Shown here one piece after another: positions 1-6,449 of a stretch of 14,911 nt of DNA. The notes beneath the pieces were generated by a model. It did no database searches and was not told where the DNA came from. It saw only the letters and a list, made by a program, of their open reading frames with translations. The first letter of the stretch is position 1, and each line of letters starts with the position of its first letter. Origin of the DNA: JAFGCR01 sp964538225 (GTDB lineage Bacteria > Patescibacteriota > Gracilibacteria > UM-FILTER-43-11); NCBI GenBank assembly GCA_964538225.1, contig CAZIDW010000028.1, positions 1-14,911 on the forward strand, in the 5' to 3' direction. The translations under genes and the position numbers were made by a program.

Positions 1-53
1 ATGACTCAGATTTATGGATGAGAAATTTAATCCCTCAAAAAATCTCCTGCGCC
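1..53 (+). repeat. Left terminal inverted repeat, 53 bp
   Basis: The first 53 bases are the exact reverse complement of the last 53 (14859-14911). Identity stops sharply: GTCTATC follows on this side and ATTGCTC on the other. The unit begins ATGACTCAGATTT and ends ATCTCCTGCGCC, and contains short imperfect internal symmetry (AGATTT/AAATCT, GGAT/ATCC). There is no ORF inside. Because the copies sit exactly at both ends, the true repeat may extend beyond the window. A dispersed chromosomal repeat that stopped assembly is the simplest reading; a transposon end or an inversion site is possible. Confidence 0.95.
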
Positions 54-54
54 G

Positions 55-84
55 TCTATCAGCAGTCCATAAGAAATCTATCAG
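55..84 (+). repeat. Two 8-bp direct repeats, 22 bp apart
   Basis: TCTATCAG occurs at 55-62 and again at 77-84, just inside the left terminal repeat and just upstream of the promoter at 92-120. The 22-bp period is about two helical turns, which would suit a regulator binding one DNA face. Chance is also possible for such short units. Confidence 0.35.
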
Positions 85-91
85 TTACCCC

Positions 92-120
92 TTGCATTTT
101 AGAGTGAAATTTGTTATAAT
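92..120 (+). promoter_or_regulatory. Sigma-70-type promoter for the LPQTG protein gene
   Basis: A -35 box TTGCAT (92-97) and a perfect -10 box TATAAT (115-120) are separated by 17 bp. TGT directly before the -10 box makes it an extended -10. Transcription should start near 127, giving a leader of about 22 nt before the ATG at 149. The leader has no purine-rich ribosome-binding site. Confidence 0.8.
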
Positions 121-148
121 AGTAAGATTTAAAAACTAAATCCGAATC

Positions 149-1717
149 ATGAATACGAAAAAAATATTTATTTGTTTAATCAGCGCGATACTTTTTACCG
201 CCCACACAGCGTTCGCTGCCGGAACGCCTGAAAACGTTACCGGTGTAGAGGCTACGCCTGTTGATTCGACATCAATCGGCCTGACATGGGATAGTGTAAA
301 AGACGCTGAAGGCGGCCTTGTGGACCATTACCGTATTTATTACGGTACTTTTTCCGTTTTTGAAGCGGGTGAAGGCGATTATGAGAACGAGGTCGATACC
401 CCGGATAATACGGCGTCTTATGTGATAGACGGACTGGAGCCGGATACGACCTATTACTTTTCGGTCACCGCTTTCAGTTCCGACGACCTGGAAAGTGAGG
501 AATACAGTTTGGAGGCCAGTGCCACGACCATGAATGGTGACGAAGACGGCGGAGAAGATGAGGGCGAAGGCGAAGGCGAAGAGGACGTTACTCCCCCGAC
601 GGTCACCAGCGTTTCCGCACCGGACAAGATGCATGTGAAAGTCGTATTCAGTGAAGCGGTGCAGTTACCAGTCGACCCGGAAGCCGCTTTCGGCATTGTC
701 GAACAGATTAACCCTGCCAATACTCTGACAGTTGTCAGCGTTCAGATGGATCCGGATGATGACACTGATAAAACCGTTCTTTTAGAAACTTCTGAACAAA
801 CGCCTGACATCAATTATGTCGTTACTGCCGGCGTTACTATCAAAGACCTGGCGGGCAACCCGATTGTCAGCGGCAGTACAGATTCCGGGCTGTTTCTGGG
901 GTCTTCGGAAGAGCCGGAAGAGGCTGAGGACGGAGGAGAAGCAGAAGGCGAAGAGGAGGGTGAAGGTGACGGCGAGGATGAAGGAGCGGGTGAAGACGAG
1001 GGCGAAGAAGAAGCCGCCGAACCGGAAGACTGTGAAGAAAATATGAGTTGTTTCTTGCCCCACCTTTCTGAGTGCTCCGCCACCAAGGTGATGGAAAAGG
1101 GTGAATCCCACGAATACACTTTGGAAGTAACTGGTTCTGAAGGGACTGACTGTTTGGTGACTTACACCGCAGACCGCCACCCCAGCATCCTGTATGCGGG
1201 CACGGATATGGAATGCAGAATCCCGGCAGATGACTATGAAAGCGCTGAAGCGTATCGGGAGGCGTTTGATGTTCTGAACTGTTCCGGCGATCTTGCGGCC
1301 GGCTATAAAGCTGTTGAGCTGAAAGACACTACTCCGCCGGAAGATGTGACGAATCTGCTTTTAACCTTTCGTGAAGAACTGGAAAAATACACGGTCTTTC
1401 TCAGCTGGACCGCCAGCCTGGACACCGCCAAGGACCTGGTGGATCAGATCCTTTATAAAAGTCTTGACCGCGGGAACACCTATGATGCGGGTAAATCCTT
1501 AGGAGCTGAAGCCACCAGCACAGAAGCCAAAAATCTGGAAGGCGGCAAGGAATACACATTCAAAATCACCACCAAAGACGATGCCGGCAATGAAAGCACG
1601 GGCGCGGTAAAATCTATCCGCCTGCCTCAGACCGGTTTAGGTGTCGGATTGTTATTGCTGGGCAGCGCCGCCGCCGCGGGCCGCCTGCTCCGCCGGAAAA
1701 AAGACAATGAACTGTAA
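149..1717 (+). CDS. Secreted FN3/Ig-like surface protein with LPQTG sorting signal
   Basis: This 522-residue precursor has a signal peptide (residues 1-23, cleavage probably after AFA). A fibronectin type III domain covers about 25-127. An almost purely Asp/Glu/Gly linker follows (129-147), then a Big_5/SwmB-like Ig domain (about 148-250, with FSEAVQLP and IKDLAGNPI). A second acidic linker spans 253-294. Next is a region with six cysteines (C295, C301, C309, C335, C356, C378), which could form disulfides. A second FN3 domain (about 395-490) precedes LPQTG (492-496), a hydrophobic stretch and the basic tail GRLLRRKK. That arrangement is a classical cell-wall sorting signal. I infer that the protein is covalently attached to the surface by a sortase, possibly the one at 4743-5846. 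The ligand is unknown. It appears monocistronic, with its own promoter and terminator. Confidence 0.88.
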   Translation: MNTKKIFICLISAILFTAHTAFAAGTPENVTGVEATPVDSTSIGLTWDSVKDAEGGLVDHYRIYYGTFSVFEAGEGDYENEVDTPDNTASYVIDGLEPDTTYYFSVTAFSSDDLESEEYSLEASATTMNGDEDGGEDEGEGEGEEDVTPPTVTSVSAPDKMHVKVVFSEAVQLPVDPEAAFGIVEQINPANTLTVVSVQMDPDDDTDKTVLLETSEQTPDINYVVTAGVTIKDLAGNPIVSGSTDSGLFLGSSEEPEEAEDGGEAEGEEEGEGDGEDEGAGEDEGEEEAAEPEDCEENMSCFLPHLSECSATKVMEKGESHEYTLEVTGSEGTDCLVTYTADRHPSILYAGTDMECRIPADDYESAEAYREAFDVLNCSGDLAAGYKAVELKDTTPPEDVTNLLLTFREELEKYTVFLSWTASLDTAKDLVDQILYKSLDRGNTYDAGKSLGAEATSTEAKNLEGGKEYTFKITTKDDAGNESTGAVKSIRLPQTGLGVGLLLLGSAAAAGRLLRRKKDNEL

Positions 1718-1741
1718 ACAAAAATAAAAAACATCAAAGAG

Positions 1742-1774
1742 AGGCCTTGCCATGGGTGGCAGGGCTTTTCTTTT
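1742..1774 (+). terminator. Intrinsic terminator after the LPQTG protein gene
   Basis: AGGCCTTGCC (1742-1751) pairs with GGCAGGGCTT (1758-1767) around the six-base loop ATGGGT, with two G-T wobbles. The T-rich run TTTTCTTTT ends the structure at 1774. It begins 24 bp after the stop codon and ends before the next promoter. Confidence 0.85.
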
Positions 1775-1786
1775 GATCAGATTTGT

Positions 1787-1815
1787 TTGACAAAATTTAA
1801 TTTTTCGATTATAAA
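1787..1815 (+). promoter_or_regulatory. Strong sigma-70-type promoter for the 1842-2915 unit
   Basis: A perfect -35 box TTGACA (1787-1792) and a -10 box TATAAA (1810-1815) are separated by 17 bp. Transcription should start near 1822, leaving about 20 nt before the ATG at 1842 and no ribosome-binding site. It lies immediately after the preceding terminator, so it defines a new transcription unit. Confidence 0.82.
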
Positions 1816-1841
1816 TAATATCCGGATTAATCATCTGTATT

Positions 1842-2039
1842 ATGGATAACGGTGAATCACGATTTTTTAAAAATGACGCTGAGCGCGACCAGTCTTATGA
1901 GGAACTGAGGAATCTGCTGGGCCTGCTCAAGCCGACTGACGTTACTCCTTTTGTCGCAGAAGAGGTGACCTTGAGTGAAGAAAAACGGAAGGCGCTTGAA
2001 AAAACAGTCATCCATCCGGCGCCTAAAAACATCATGTAA
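1842..2039 (+). CDS. Small soluble protein of unknown function, 65 residues
   Basis: I do not recognise this protein. It is highly charged, with no signal peptide, membrane segment or cysteine. It looks mainly helical, with an acidic helix near YEELRNLLGLLKP and a lysine-rich one near SEEKRKALEKTV. Reality as a gene is supported by a near-consensus promoter 26 bp upstream, by natural codon use, and by tight spacing (24 bp) to the downstream metallo-hydrolase gene. A hairpin right after its stop codon contains the next start codon, so its translation may be needed to open the next gene. It could have a protein function, act mainly as a leader for coupling, or both. Confidence 0.65.
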   Translation: MDNGESRFFKNDAERDQSYEELRNLLGLLKPTDVTPFVAEEVTLSEEKRKALEKTVIHPAPKNIM

Positions 2040-2042
2040 CCG

Positions 2043-2066
2043 CATGTCCTCCCGGCAACGGACATG
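2043..2066 (+). promoter_or_regulatory. Hairpin that sequesters the start codon of the ComEC-like gene
   Basis: CATGTCC (2043-2049) and GGACATG (2060-2066) form a perfect 7-bp stem with a ten-base loop. The last three bases of the right arm are the ATG of the next gene. The upstream stop codon is at 2037-2039, so a terminating ribosome would cover or melt the stem. This suggests translational coupling. The pairing is seen directly; the function is inferred. Confidence 0.5.
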
Positions 2067-2915
2067 TATCATCTGAACCGAAAACACTGGATTCTGTTTT
2101 ACGCGACAGGGATAGGTATTTTGTTTCTGTCTGTTTTGGCATTAGCCGGTTTCTCACGGCCATTGACAGTCAGTGTTCTGGACGTGGGGCAAGGCGACGG
2201 TATTCTCATCCAGACGCCGGAATATCATAATATCCTCATCGACGCGGGGCCGCCGGATGGCTCCGCAGCTGAACGGCTGGGGGGCCGGATGGGTTTTTTC
2301 GACAAAACCATCGACCTTTTTGTCCTCACCCATCCCCATGACGATCATTACGGCGGGGCTTTGGATGTGATGCAAAAATATAAGATCAAAAAAATCCTGT
2401 TTACCGGCGTACATTCGGGCGCATCGCTGTATCAGGCGTTTTTACAACGCGCCCGGGCGGAGGGCATTGACCTGCTGTACAACCAAAACCACCAGGATAT
2501 CCGCATCGGCCCGGGCCTTTATCTGGATATCCTGTATCCGTTTCAGGGCCAAAGCCTGTTGGGGCAAAAGGTGGCAAACAAGAACAACGCTTCTATTGTC
2601 ATGCGCCTGGCGCGGAGGACGGCGGACGGGTGGAGATCGTTGGCTTTGCTGGCCGGGGACGCGGAACACGAGGAGGAGTTGGAGATCCTCCTTGCCGGTC
2701 AGGAAGTGTCGGCAAGTGTCCTTAAAATCGGCCACCATGGCAGCCGGACCGCGACCTCGGATGTGTTTCTGGCGGCGACTGACCCCAAAACCGCCATCAT
2801 TTCCGCCGGGGAGGAAAACCAGTTCGACCATCCACACCCGGAAATATTGGAGAAATTAAGCGATTTGGATTTGAGACAAACCATGCAGGATGGGACGATT
2901 GTTATTGGTTTTTAA
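2064..2915 (+). CDS. ComEC/Rec2-type metallo-beta-lactamase-fold hydrolase, membrane-anchored
   Basis: This 283-residue protein has an N-terminal membrane segment (about 9-30), then a metallo-beta-lactamase fold of the ComEC/Rec2 C-terminal type. It opens with the characteristic LDVGQGDGILI (39-49). The metal-binding signature is THPHDDH (H90, H92, D94, H95), followed by LLAGDA (195-200), KIGHHGS (H224, H225) and DHPHP (255-259). In full-length ComEC this domain is thought to degrade the non-transported strand during DNA uptake. Here the competence channel domain is absent: only one membrane span is present, so the active site is probably extracytoplasmic. A nuclease or phosphodiesterase role is likely, but the substrate cannot be read from the sequence. 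It is second in an operon with the 65-residue protein. No ribosome-binding site is visible, and the start codon lies in a hairpin stem. Confidence 0.88.
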   Translation: MYHLNRKHWILFYATGIGILFLSVLALAGFSRPLTVSVLDVGQGDGILIQTPEYHNILIDAGPPDGSAAERLGGRMGFFDKTIDLFVLTHPHDDHYGGALDVMQKYKIKKILFTGVHSGASLYQAFLQRARAEGIDLLYNQNHQDIRIGPGLYLDILYPFQGQSLLGQKVANKNNASIVMRLARRTADGWRSLALLAGDAEHEEELEILLAGQEVSASVLKIGHHGSRTATSDVFLAATDPKTAIISAGEENQFDHPHPEILEKLSDLDLRQTMQDGTIVIGF

Positions 2916-2931
2916 TACTTCTTTCTTACCC

Positions 2932-2977
2932 CCCAACCCTTTTTTGTTCCCCTTATTAGGGGAATTAAGGGGTTGGG
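2932..2977 (+). other. Two-tier intergenic hairpin after the ComEC-like gene
   Basis: CCCAACCC (2932-2939) pairs with GGGTTGGG (2970-2977). Nested inside, TTCCCC (2947-2952) pairs with GGGGAA (2959-2964) around TTATTA. No T-tract follows the 3' arm, so this is not a standard intrinsic terminator. It could still stop transcription, stabilise the 3' end, or be a dispersed repeat. It begins 16 bp after the stop codon. Confidence 0.55.
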
Positions 2978-2980
2978 ACC

Positions 2981-3009
2981 CGCCCGTACCGATACGGTAC
3001 GTTCGGGCG
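2981..3009 (+). repeat. GC-rich REP-like imperfect palindrome
   Basis: GTACCG (2986-2991) and CGGTAC (2995-3000) form a perfect stem with the three-base loop ATA. Outside it CGCCC (2981-2985) pairs with GGGCG (3005-3009), with GTTC bulged out on one side. Short extragenic palindromes with a bulge like this are typical of REP-type repeats. It lies 20 bp upstream of the next -10 region. Confidence 0.5.
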
Positions 3010-3028
3010 AGCCACGCACGCGGGAATG

Positions 3029-3037
3029 TGTTAAAAT
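3029..3037 (+). promoter_or_regulatory. Extended -10 promoter element for the nucleotidyltransferase gene
   Basis: TGT followed by TAAAAT (3032-3037) is an extended -10 box ending 24 bp before the ATG at 3062. That matches the spacing at the other promoters here. There is no good -35 box at the expected position, which is common when the -10 is extended. Confidence 0.5.
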
Positions 3038-3061
3038 AGACCTGTTCTAACCACCAAAACC

Positions 3062-4375
3062 ATGCAAGTCATCTTACTCGCCGCGGGCCAATCGACCCGC
3101 TTAGCCCCCATCCAAGACAAAAACCTGCTGGAATTTGCCGGCAAACCCCTGATCGAACATCGGGTAGCGGCGCTCAAAAAAGCCAAAATCCGCGACATTC
3201 TGGTCGTGGGGAACCAGCACAATGTCCCGGACCTGGAGGAGGCGCTGAAAGGTTATAAAAACGTACTGGTCATCGAACAGAAAAAGCTGGAGGACGGGAT
3301 GGCCGGCGGGGTGCTTGCCGGGGCGGAAGCAGTCCAGCACAAAAACATCATCGTTTTAAGCGCCAACGACGTATTCGGGGACGATCTTTTCGACAAGGCG
3401 GTCCAGGCGGCCAAAGCGTCTGATGATGGTTTAATCGTCGGGAAGCGGGTCAGCAATTACTTTCCCGGGGGCTATTTGAAAGTGGATAAAAAGAACAATG
3501 TAACAGGCGTTATCGAAAAACCGGGGGAGGGGAAGGAGCCCAGCGATATGGTGAACATCGTCCTGCATATCTACAACGATTTCCCTGCTTTTGTTAAACA
3601 CCTGAAGGCGGCTAAGGGCAAGGCGGACGGGCGGTATGAAAAGGCGCTGGACGCCTATATTAAAAAGGGCAAAGCCAAACTAAAAGCCCTTAAATATACC
3701 GGCGACTGGCAGCCGGTCAAATTCCCGTGGGATATTCTGAAAGTGATGAATTGTTTTCTGGATAACCAACAGCCAAAAATAAGCAAAAAGGCGGATATCA
3801 GCAAACAGGCCGTCATCCGGGGAGACGTGTATATCGGGGCAAATGTTAAAATATTTGAAAATGCGGTCATCCACGGCCCCGCTTATATCGGCGACGGCAC
3901 GGTGGTGGCCAATAATGCGCTCGTGCGGAACAGTATGGTAGGCAAGAACTGCGTGATCGGTTTTTCAACGGAAATAGCCCGCAGTTACCTGAACCGCGAT
4001 GTGTGGACTCATAATAATTATGTGGGAGACAGCGTGGTGGACAGCAATGTGTCTTTTGGATCCGGTACCGTCATCGGCAATCTGCGGTTTGATGAAGAAA
4101 ATGTGAAAGTAAATATCAAAAATAAACGAGAAGACAGCGGTATGAACAAGTTGGGCGCCTTTATCGGCAGCGGCACGCGCGTCGGCATCAACGCCAGCAC
4201 CAACCCCGGGGTTAAAATCGGACGGAACTGTTTCATCGGCGGGAGTATGTATGTGGATAAAGACGTGCCGGACAACAAGCTGGTCCTGCTGGACCAAAAG
4301 GTTAAAATCACCCCCAATAAAAAAACCGTTCCGGCTGAGGGGCGGGGGGCGATGAAAGACCTGTTAAAAGCCTAA
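3062..4375 (+). CDS. GlmU-like sugar-1-phosphate nucleotidyltransferase with left-handed beta-helix acyltransferase domain
   Basis: The N-terminal Rossmann domain (residues 1 to about 230) carries the nucleotidyltransferase loop LLAAGQSTRLAP, K20 in the conserved lysine position, LSANDVFGDD at the metal site and the conserved VIEKP. The C-terminal half (about 245-415) is a left-handed beta-helix of hexapeptide repeats (DVYIGANVKI, AYIGDGTVV, GAFIGSGTRVGI, GVKIGRNCFIGG). NLRFDEENVKV and the GVKIG strand resemble archaeal-type bifunctional enzymes that make UDP-GlcNAc or dTDP-glucose, more than classic bacterial GlmU. At 437 residues it is near normal length for that type. The likely role is supply of a nucleotide sugar for wall or surface glycan. 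Whether the helix domain acetylates an amino sugar is not certain. The loop reads GQST rather than the usual GxGT. Confidence 0.85.
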   Translation: MQVILLAAGQSTRLAPIQDKNLLEFAGKPLIEHRVAALKKAKIRDILVVGNQHNVPDLEEALKGYKNVLVIEQKKLEDGMAGGVLAGAEAVQHKNIIVLSANDVFGDDLFDKAVQAAKASDDGLIVGKRVSNYFPGGYLKVDKKNNVTGVIEKPGEGKEPSDMVNIVLHIYNDFPAFVKHLKAAKGKADGRYEKALDAYIKKGKAKLKALKYTGDWQPVKFPWDILKVMNCFLDNQQPKISKKADISKQAVIRGDVYIGANVKIFENAVIHGPAYIGDGTVVANNALVRNSMVGKNCVIGFSTEIARSYLNRDVWTHNNYVGDSVVDSNVSFGSGTVIGNLRFDEENVKVNIKNKREDSGMNKLGAFIGSGTRVGINASTNPGVKIGRNCFIGGSMYVDKDVPDNKLVLLDQKVKITPNKKTVPAEGRGAMKDLLKA

Positions 4376-4485
4376 TTTTTTCTTTCTTCTGCCTCTGTCT
4401 GTTTTTGGATGGTTTCAGCATAGCCACCACTTTCGGTGTTCTCTAAAAGATATTTTAGCCGTAAAAAGACCTCGTATGACCTCAT
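4372..4485 (-). other. Small reverse-strand open frame, 37 codons, overlapping a possible transposase remnant
   Basis: An open frame runs from an ATG at 4485 to a TAG at 4372-4374, overlapping the nucleotidyltransferase stop codon. The predicted peptide has protein-like composition (for example KYLLENTESGGYAETIQ). It may be a real small protein, a C-terminal fragment of a decayed gene, or chance. It continues plausibly, in a shifted frame, from the ORF at 4415-4570. Confidence 0.25.
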
Positions 4486-4570
4486 TCACCGACTTTTGCT
4501 GTGGCACAGTCAACTGACGTAATAACGATCTGCTATTGTTTCTGATTGTATCCGGTATATATTTATTCAT
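4415..4570 (-). pseudogene. Possible N-terminal fragment of a decayed transposase
   Basis: On the reverse strand an ATG at 4570 opens 51 codons ending at a TGA at 4415-4417. Residues 15-37 (including LLRQLTVPQQKSVNEVIRGLF) have the feel of the N-terminal helical region of DDE transposases related to IS4, though I cannot confirm this. After about residue 37 the frame loses sense, while the frame offset by one (4372-4485) continues sensibly, as expected after a frameshift or deletion. No catalytic DDE residues are present. Confidence 0.3.
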
Positions 4571-4691
4571 GGCTGAATTGGGTTATTGAAAATTGGTATA
4601 CGTCAAAATTCAAGCACCCTTTTTAGCCTTACTCAACTCAAAAACGCATTAAGCCACTAAGAAAACTCGTGCCTTTTCAAGGACAGTAGTG
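4571..4691. other. Non-coding stretch upstream of the sortase promoter
   Basis: No open frame or RNA gene is recognised here. On the reverse strand the segment 4594-4622 reads from GGGTGCTTG through TTTTGACGTATACC, about 25-50 bp ahead of the possible transposase start. That is where an insertion-sequence end would lie, but no partner repeat is found in the window. Confidence 0.3.
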
Positions 4692-4719
4692 TTGACAAAT
4701 TGTCTAAAATCTGTACAAT
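4692..4719 (+). promoter_or_regulatory. Sigma-70-type promoter that sets the sortase start
   Basis: A perfect -35 box TTGACA (4692-4697) and a -10 box TACAAT (4714-4719) are 16 bp apart. Transcription should begin near 4726. A longer open frame from a GTG at 4689 starts upstream of this promoter and would not be in the transcript, so the ATG at 4743 is preferred. Confidence 0.75.
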
Positions 4720-4742
4720 ACAAGTCTGATTTTATATTTATT

Positions 4743-5846
4743 ATGTTTTTTCCCCGGTTTTTGAAATATCTGTGTGTCCTGGCGCTGGGTATTCTAATAC
4801 CTTTGTCTGCTGTATGCGCAAAGGCGTTTTCGGATGTCCCCACTTATTATAAGCATTTTCGCGCCATTGCCCAGCTGTCTGATCTGGGGGTGGTCAATGG
4901 TTATCCGGATGGCAGTTTCCGCCCCGAACAGACAATCTCACGGGCGGAGGCGGCCAAGCTTTTGGTATCTAGTGTCAAATCAGGAGAATTTATCCAAAAA
5001 GCTACTGACAGTTTTATTAAGAGCGGTTTTAACAGCCCGTTCTACGATGTTTCGTTTGATGAGTGGTACGGCCCCTATGTAGTCATGGCTAAGCAATACG
5101 GCATGGTCGACGGTTATCCGGACGGCAGTTTCAAACCTGGCCAGACCATTAATTTCGCCGAAGGGCTCAAAATGATCCTGCAGACTTATGGCACGGATGT
5201 GCGGTCTGAGCGTTTTGTGGAACAGCCCCTGTTATACGTTCGGGGCCATGAATGGTTCGCCCCCTATTTCAGCTATGCTTATCAGCACTGTCTTATTAAC
5301 CCCGACAAATTCTACCATCCGGCTCAACTGATGACCCGGGGGGAATTCGCTGAAATCCTATATCGTCTTAAAACGATTAAAGAAAAGGGCATCAGCCACT
5401 ATCCTGCCGGCCACATTGCTTTTTCTAATGAATATAAAGTCACCGTCCCGCGCCTTGGCATCATCAATGTCGATGTTACTTTCGCCAACCCTTACGATGC
5501 TGACGGGGCTTTGGGGGCGCTGGAAGGAGGTATGGGTCACTATCTGTCCCCGCCGGGCAGCGGAAGTAAGATCGTGCTTTTCGGCCATTCGTCCGGTTAC
5601 AGCTGGGATCGTTCATCTCACAAACATCTCCTGCGCCAGATCGACCGTCTGAAGACCGGGGACCGCGTCTACATCAACTACCAGGAGTGTGGATATGTTT
5701 ACGAAATCAATAAAAAAGATATTCTACCCGCGGGGGAGCTGGACGCGATCATGGAAGATTATGGTTACGAAGAACTGGTTATGTATACCTGTTGGCCACC
5801 AGACCGTATCAGCCATCGGTATGTCGTTTATGCCGCGCGGATGTAG
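4743..5846 (+). CDS. SLH-domain sortase (three S-layer homology domains fused to a sortase)
   Basis: From the ATG at 4743 the protein has 367 residues: a signal peptide (1 to about 27, cleavage near VCAKA), three SLH domains (about 29-77, 100-150, 170-210) and a sortase domain (about 230-367). The first two SLH domains carry the hallmark GYPDGSF; the third is divergent. The sortase has H282 in LFGHSSGYSW, C350 in LVMYTCWPP (the TLxTC-type motif) and R359 in SHRYVVYA, so the His-Cys-Arg triad is complete. SLH domains usually bind secondary cell-wall polymer, so they would tether this enzyme in the wall in place of the usual transmembrane anchor. Covalent attachment of LPxTG-type proteins to the surface is the known sortase reaction, and the LPQTG protein at 149-1717 is the obvious candidate substrate. 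The sortase class is not clear to me. It appears to be transcribed alone. Confidence 0.88.
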   Translation: MFFPRFLKYLCVLALGILIPLSAVCAKAFSDVPTYYKHFRAIAQLSDLGVVNGYPDGSFRPEQTISRAEAAKLLVSSVKSGEFIQKATDSFIKSGFNSPFYDVSFDEWYGPYVVMAKQYGMVDGYPDGSFKPGQTINFAEGLKMILQTYGTDVRSERFVEQPLLYVRGHEWFAPYFSYAYQHCLINPDKFYHPAQLMTRGEFAEILYRLKTIKEKGISHYPAGHIAFSNEYKVTVPRLGIINVDVTFANPYDADGALGALEGGMGHYLSPPGSGSKIVLFGHSSGYSWDRSSHKHLLRQIDRLKTGDRVYINYQECGYVYEINKKDILPAGELDAIMEDYGYEELVMYTCWPPDRISHRYVVYAARM

Positions 5847-5851
5847 ATTTT

Positions 5852-5891
5852 TTGTCTATTGTTGATTGGTCGCTGTTGTCTATGGTTGATT
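5852..5891 (+). repeat. Near-perfect 16-bp direct repeat, 24-bp period
   Basis: TTGTCTATTGTTGATT (5852-5867) recurs as TTGTCTATGGTTGATT (5876-5891), 15 of 16 identical. It lies between the sortase stop codon and the first DnaA box, at the left edge of the candidate origin. It may be a binding site for an origin or partition protein, or a local duplication. Confidence 0.6.
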
Positions 5892-5902
5892 TGATTGTTT
5901 TT

Positions 5903-6051
5903 TGTGCAAAAGTTTTTTAAATGTTTGCCGACGTTTTGTGTTTTATCCACACATGTATATACTTTTTGGCTTATTTAAGGGGTTTGTAGGGTTGTTCTTT
6001 TTTAAGCGATCGGAGGTTTTCTTTCCACATTTTTTCCACAAATTATACACA
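5903..6051. promoter_or_regulatory. DnaA-box cluster
   Basis: Four sites fitting TTWTNCACA and one near match fall within 149 bp. Three of the five are packed at 6021-6051, with start-to-start spacings of 11 bp, about one helical turn. That places DnaA molecules on the same DNA face. TTATCCACA at 5943 equals the strongest E. coli box. Confidence 0.7.
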
Positions 6052-6376
6052 TTTTATTAACAAGTTTGTCATTATTAACTGTCGACTTTTTGTGTTCGGA
6101 TTTTTGGGCTTATTCTGGACAAAAAGGCAATTGTTTTAAATTTTTGATTTTTTTGTTTTTTCTATAACAGTCTGTTGTTATTAATAAATATGGTTATTTT
6201 TTTATGTTTTGGTTTTTCTGACACGAACCTTTGTATAAAAAAATAATTCAATTAACTCTTTTTTACCTTATACTCAACAAAAATCTTTCTTTTTATCATC
6301 AAGCCATAAACCTTAAAATCAAACAACCCCTTAATATGACTACGAAAAATAATTATAAAAATAAAAATAAAACGTA

Positions 6377-6396
6377 AGTGTAAAAAAGTGTAAAAA
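6377..6396 (-). repeat. Tandem 10-bp iterons resembling DnaA boxes
   Basis: AGTGTAAAAA is repeated twice with no gap (6377-6386 and 6387-6396). Read on the reverse strand each unit contains TTTTACACT, which differs from a DnaA box only in the last base. The pair lies about 75 bp upstream of the likely dnaN -10 box, so it may regulate dnaN or form a second arm of the origin. Confidence 0.5.
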
Positions 6397-6449
6397 TCAG
6401 TTGCTTTCAGGCAATAAAACCAATAAAATAAACAAGGTGTTATTCAAGA

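Noticed and set aside
782..1180. 132-codon reverse open frame in the LPQTG protein gene
   Set aside because: It is the complement of the acidic repeat region, which gives long open frames by composition alone.
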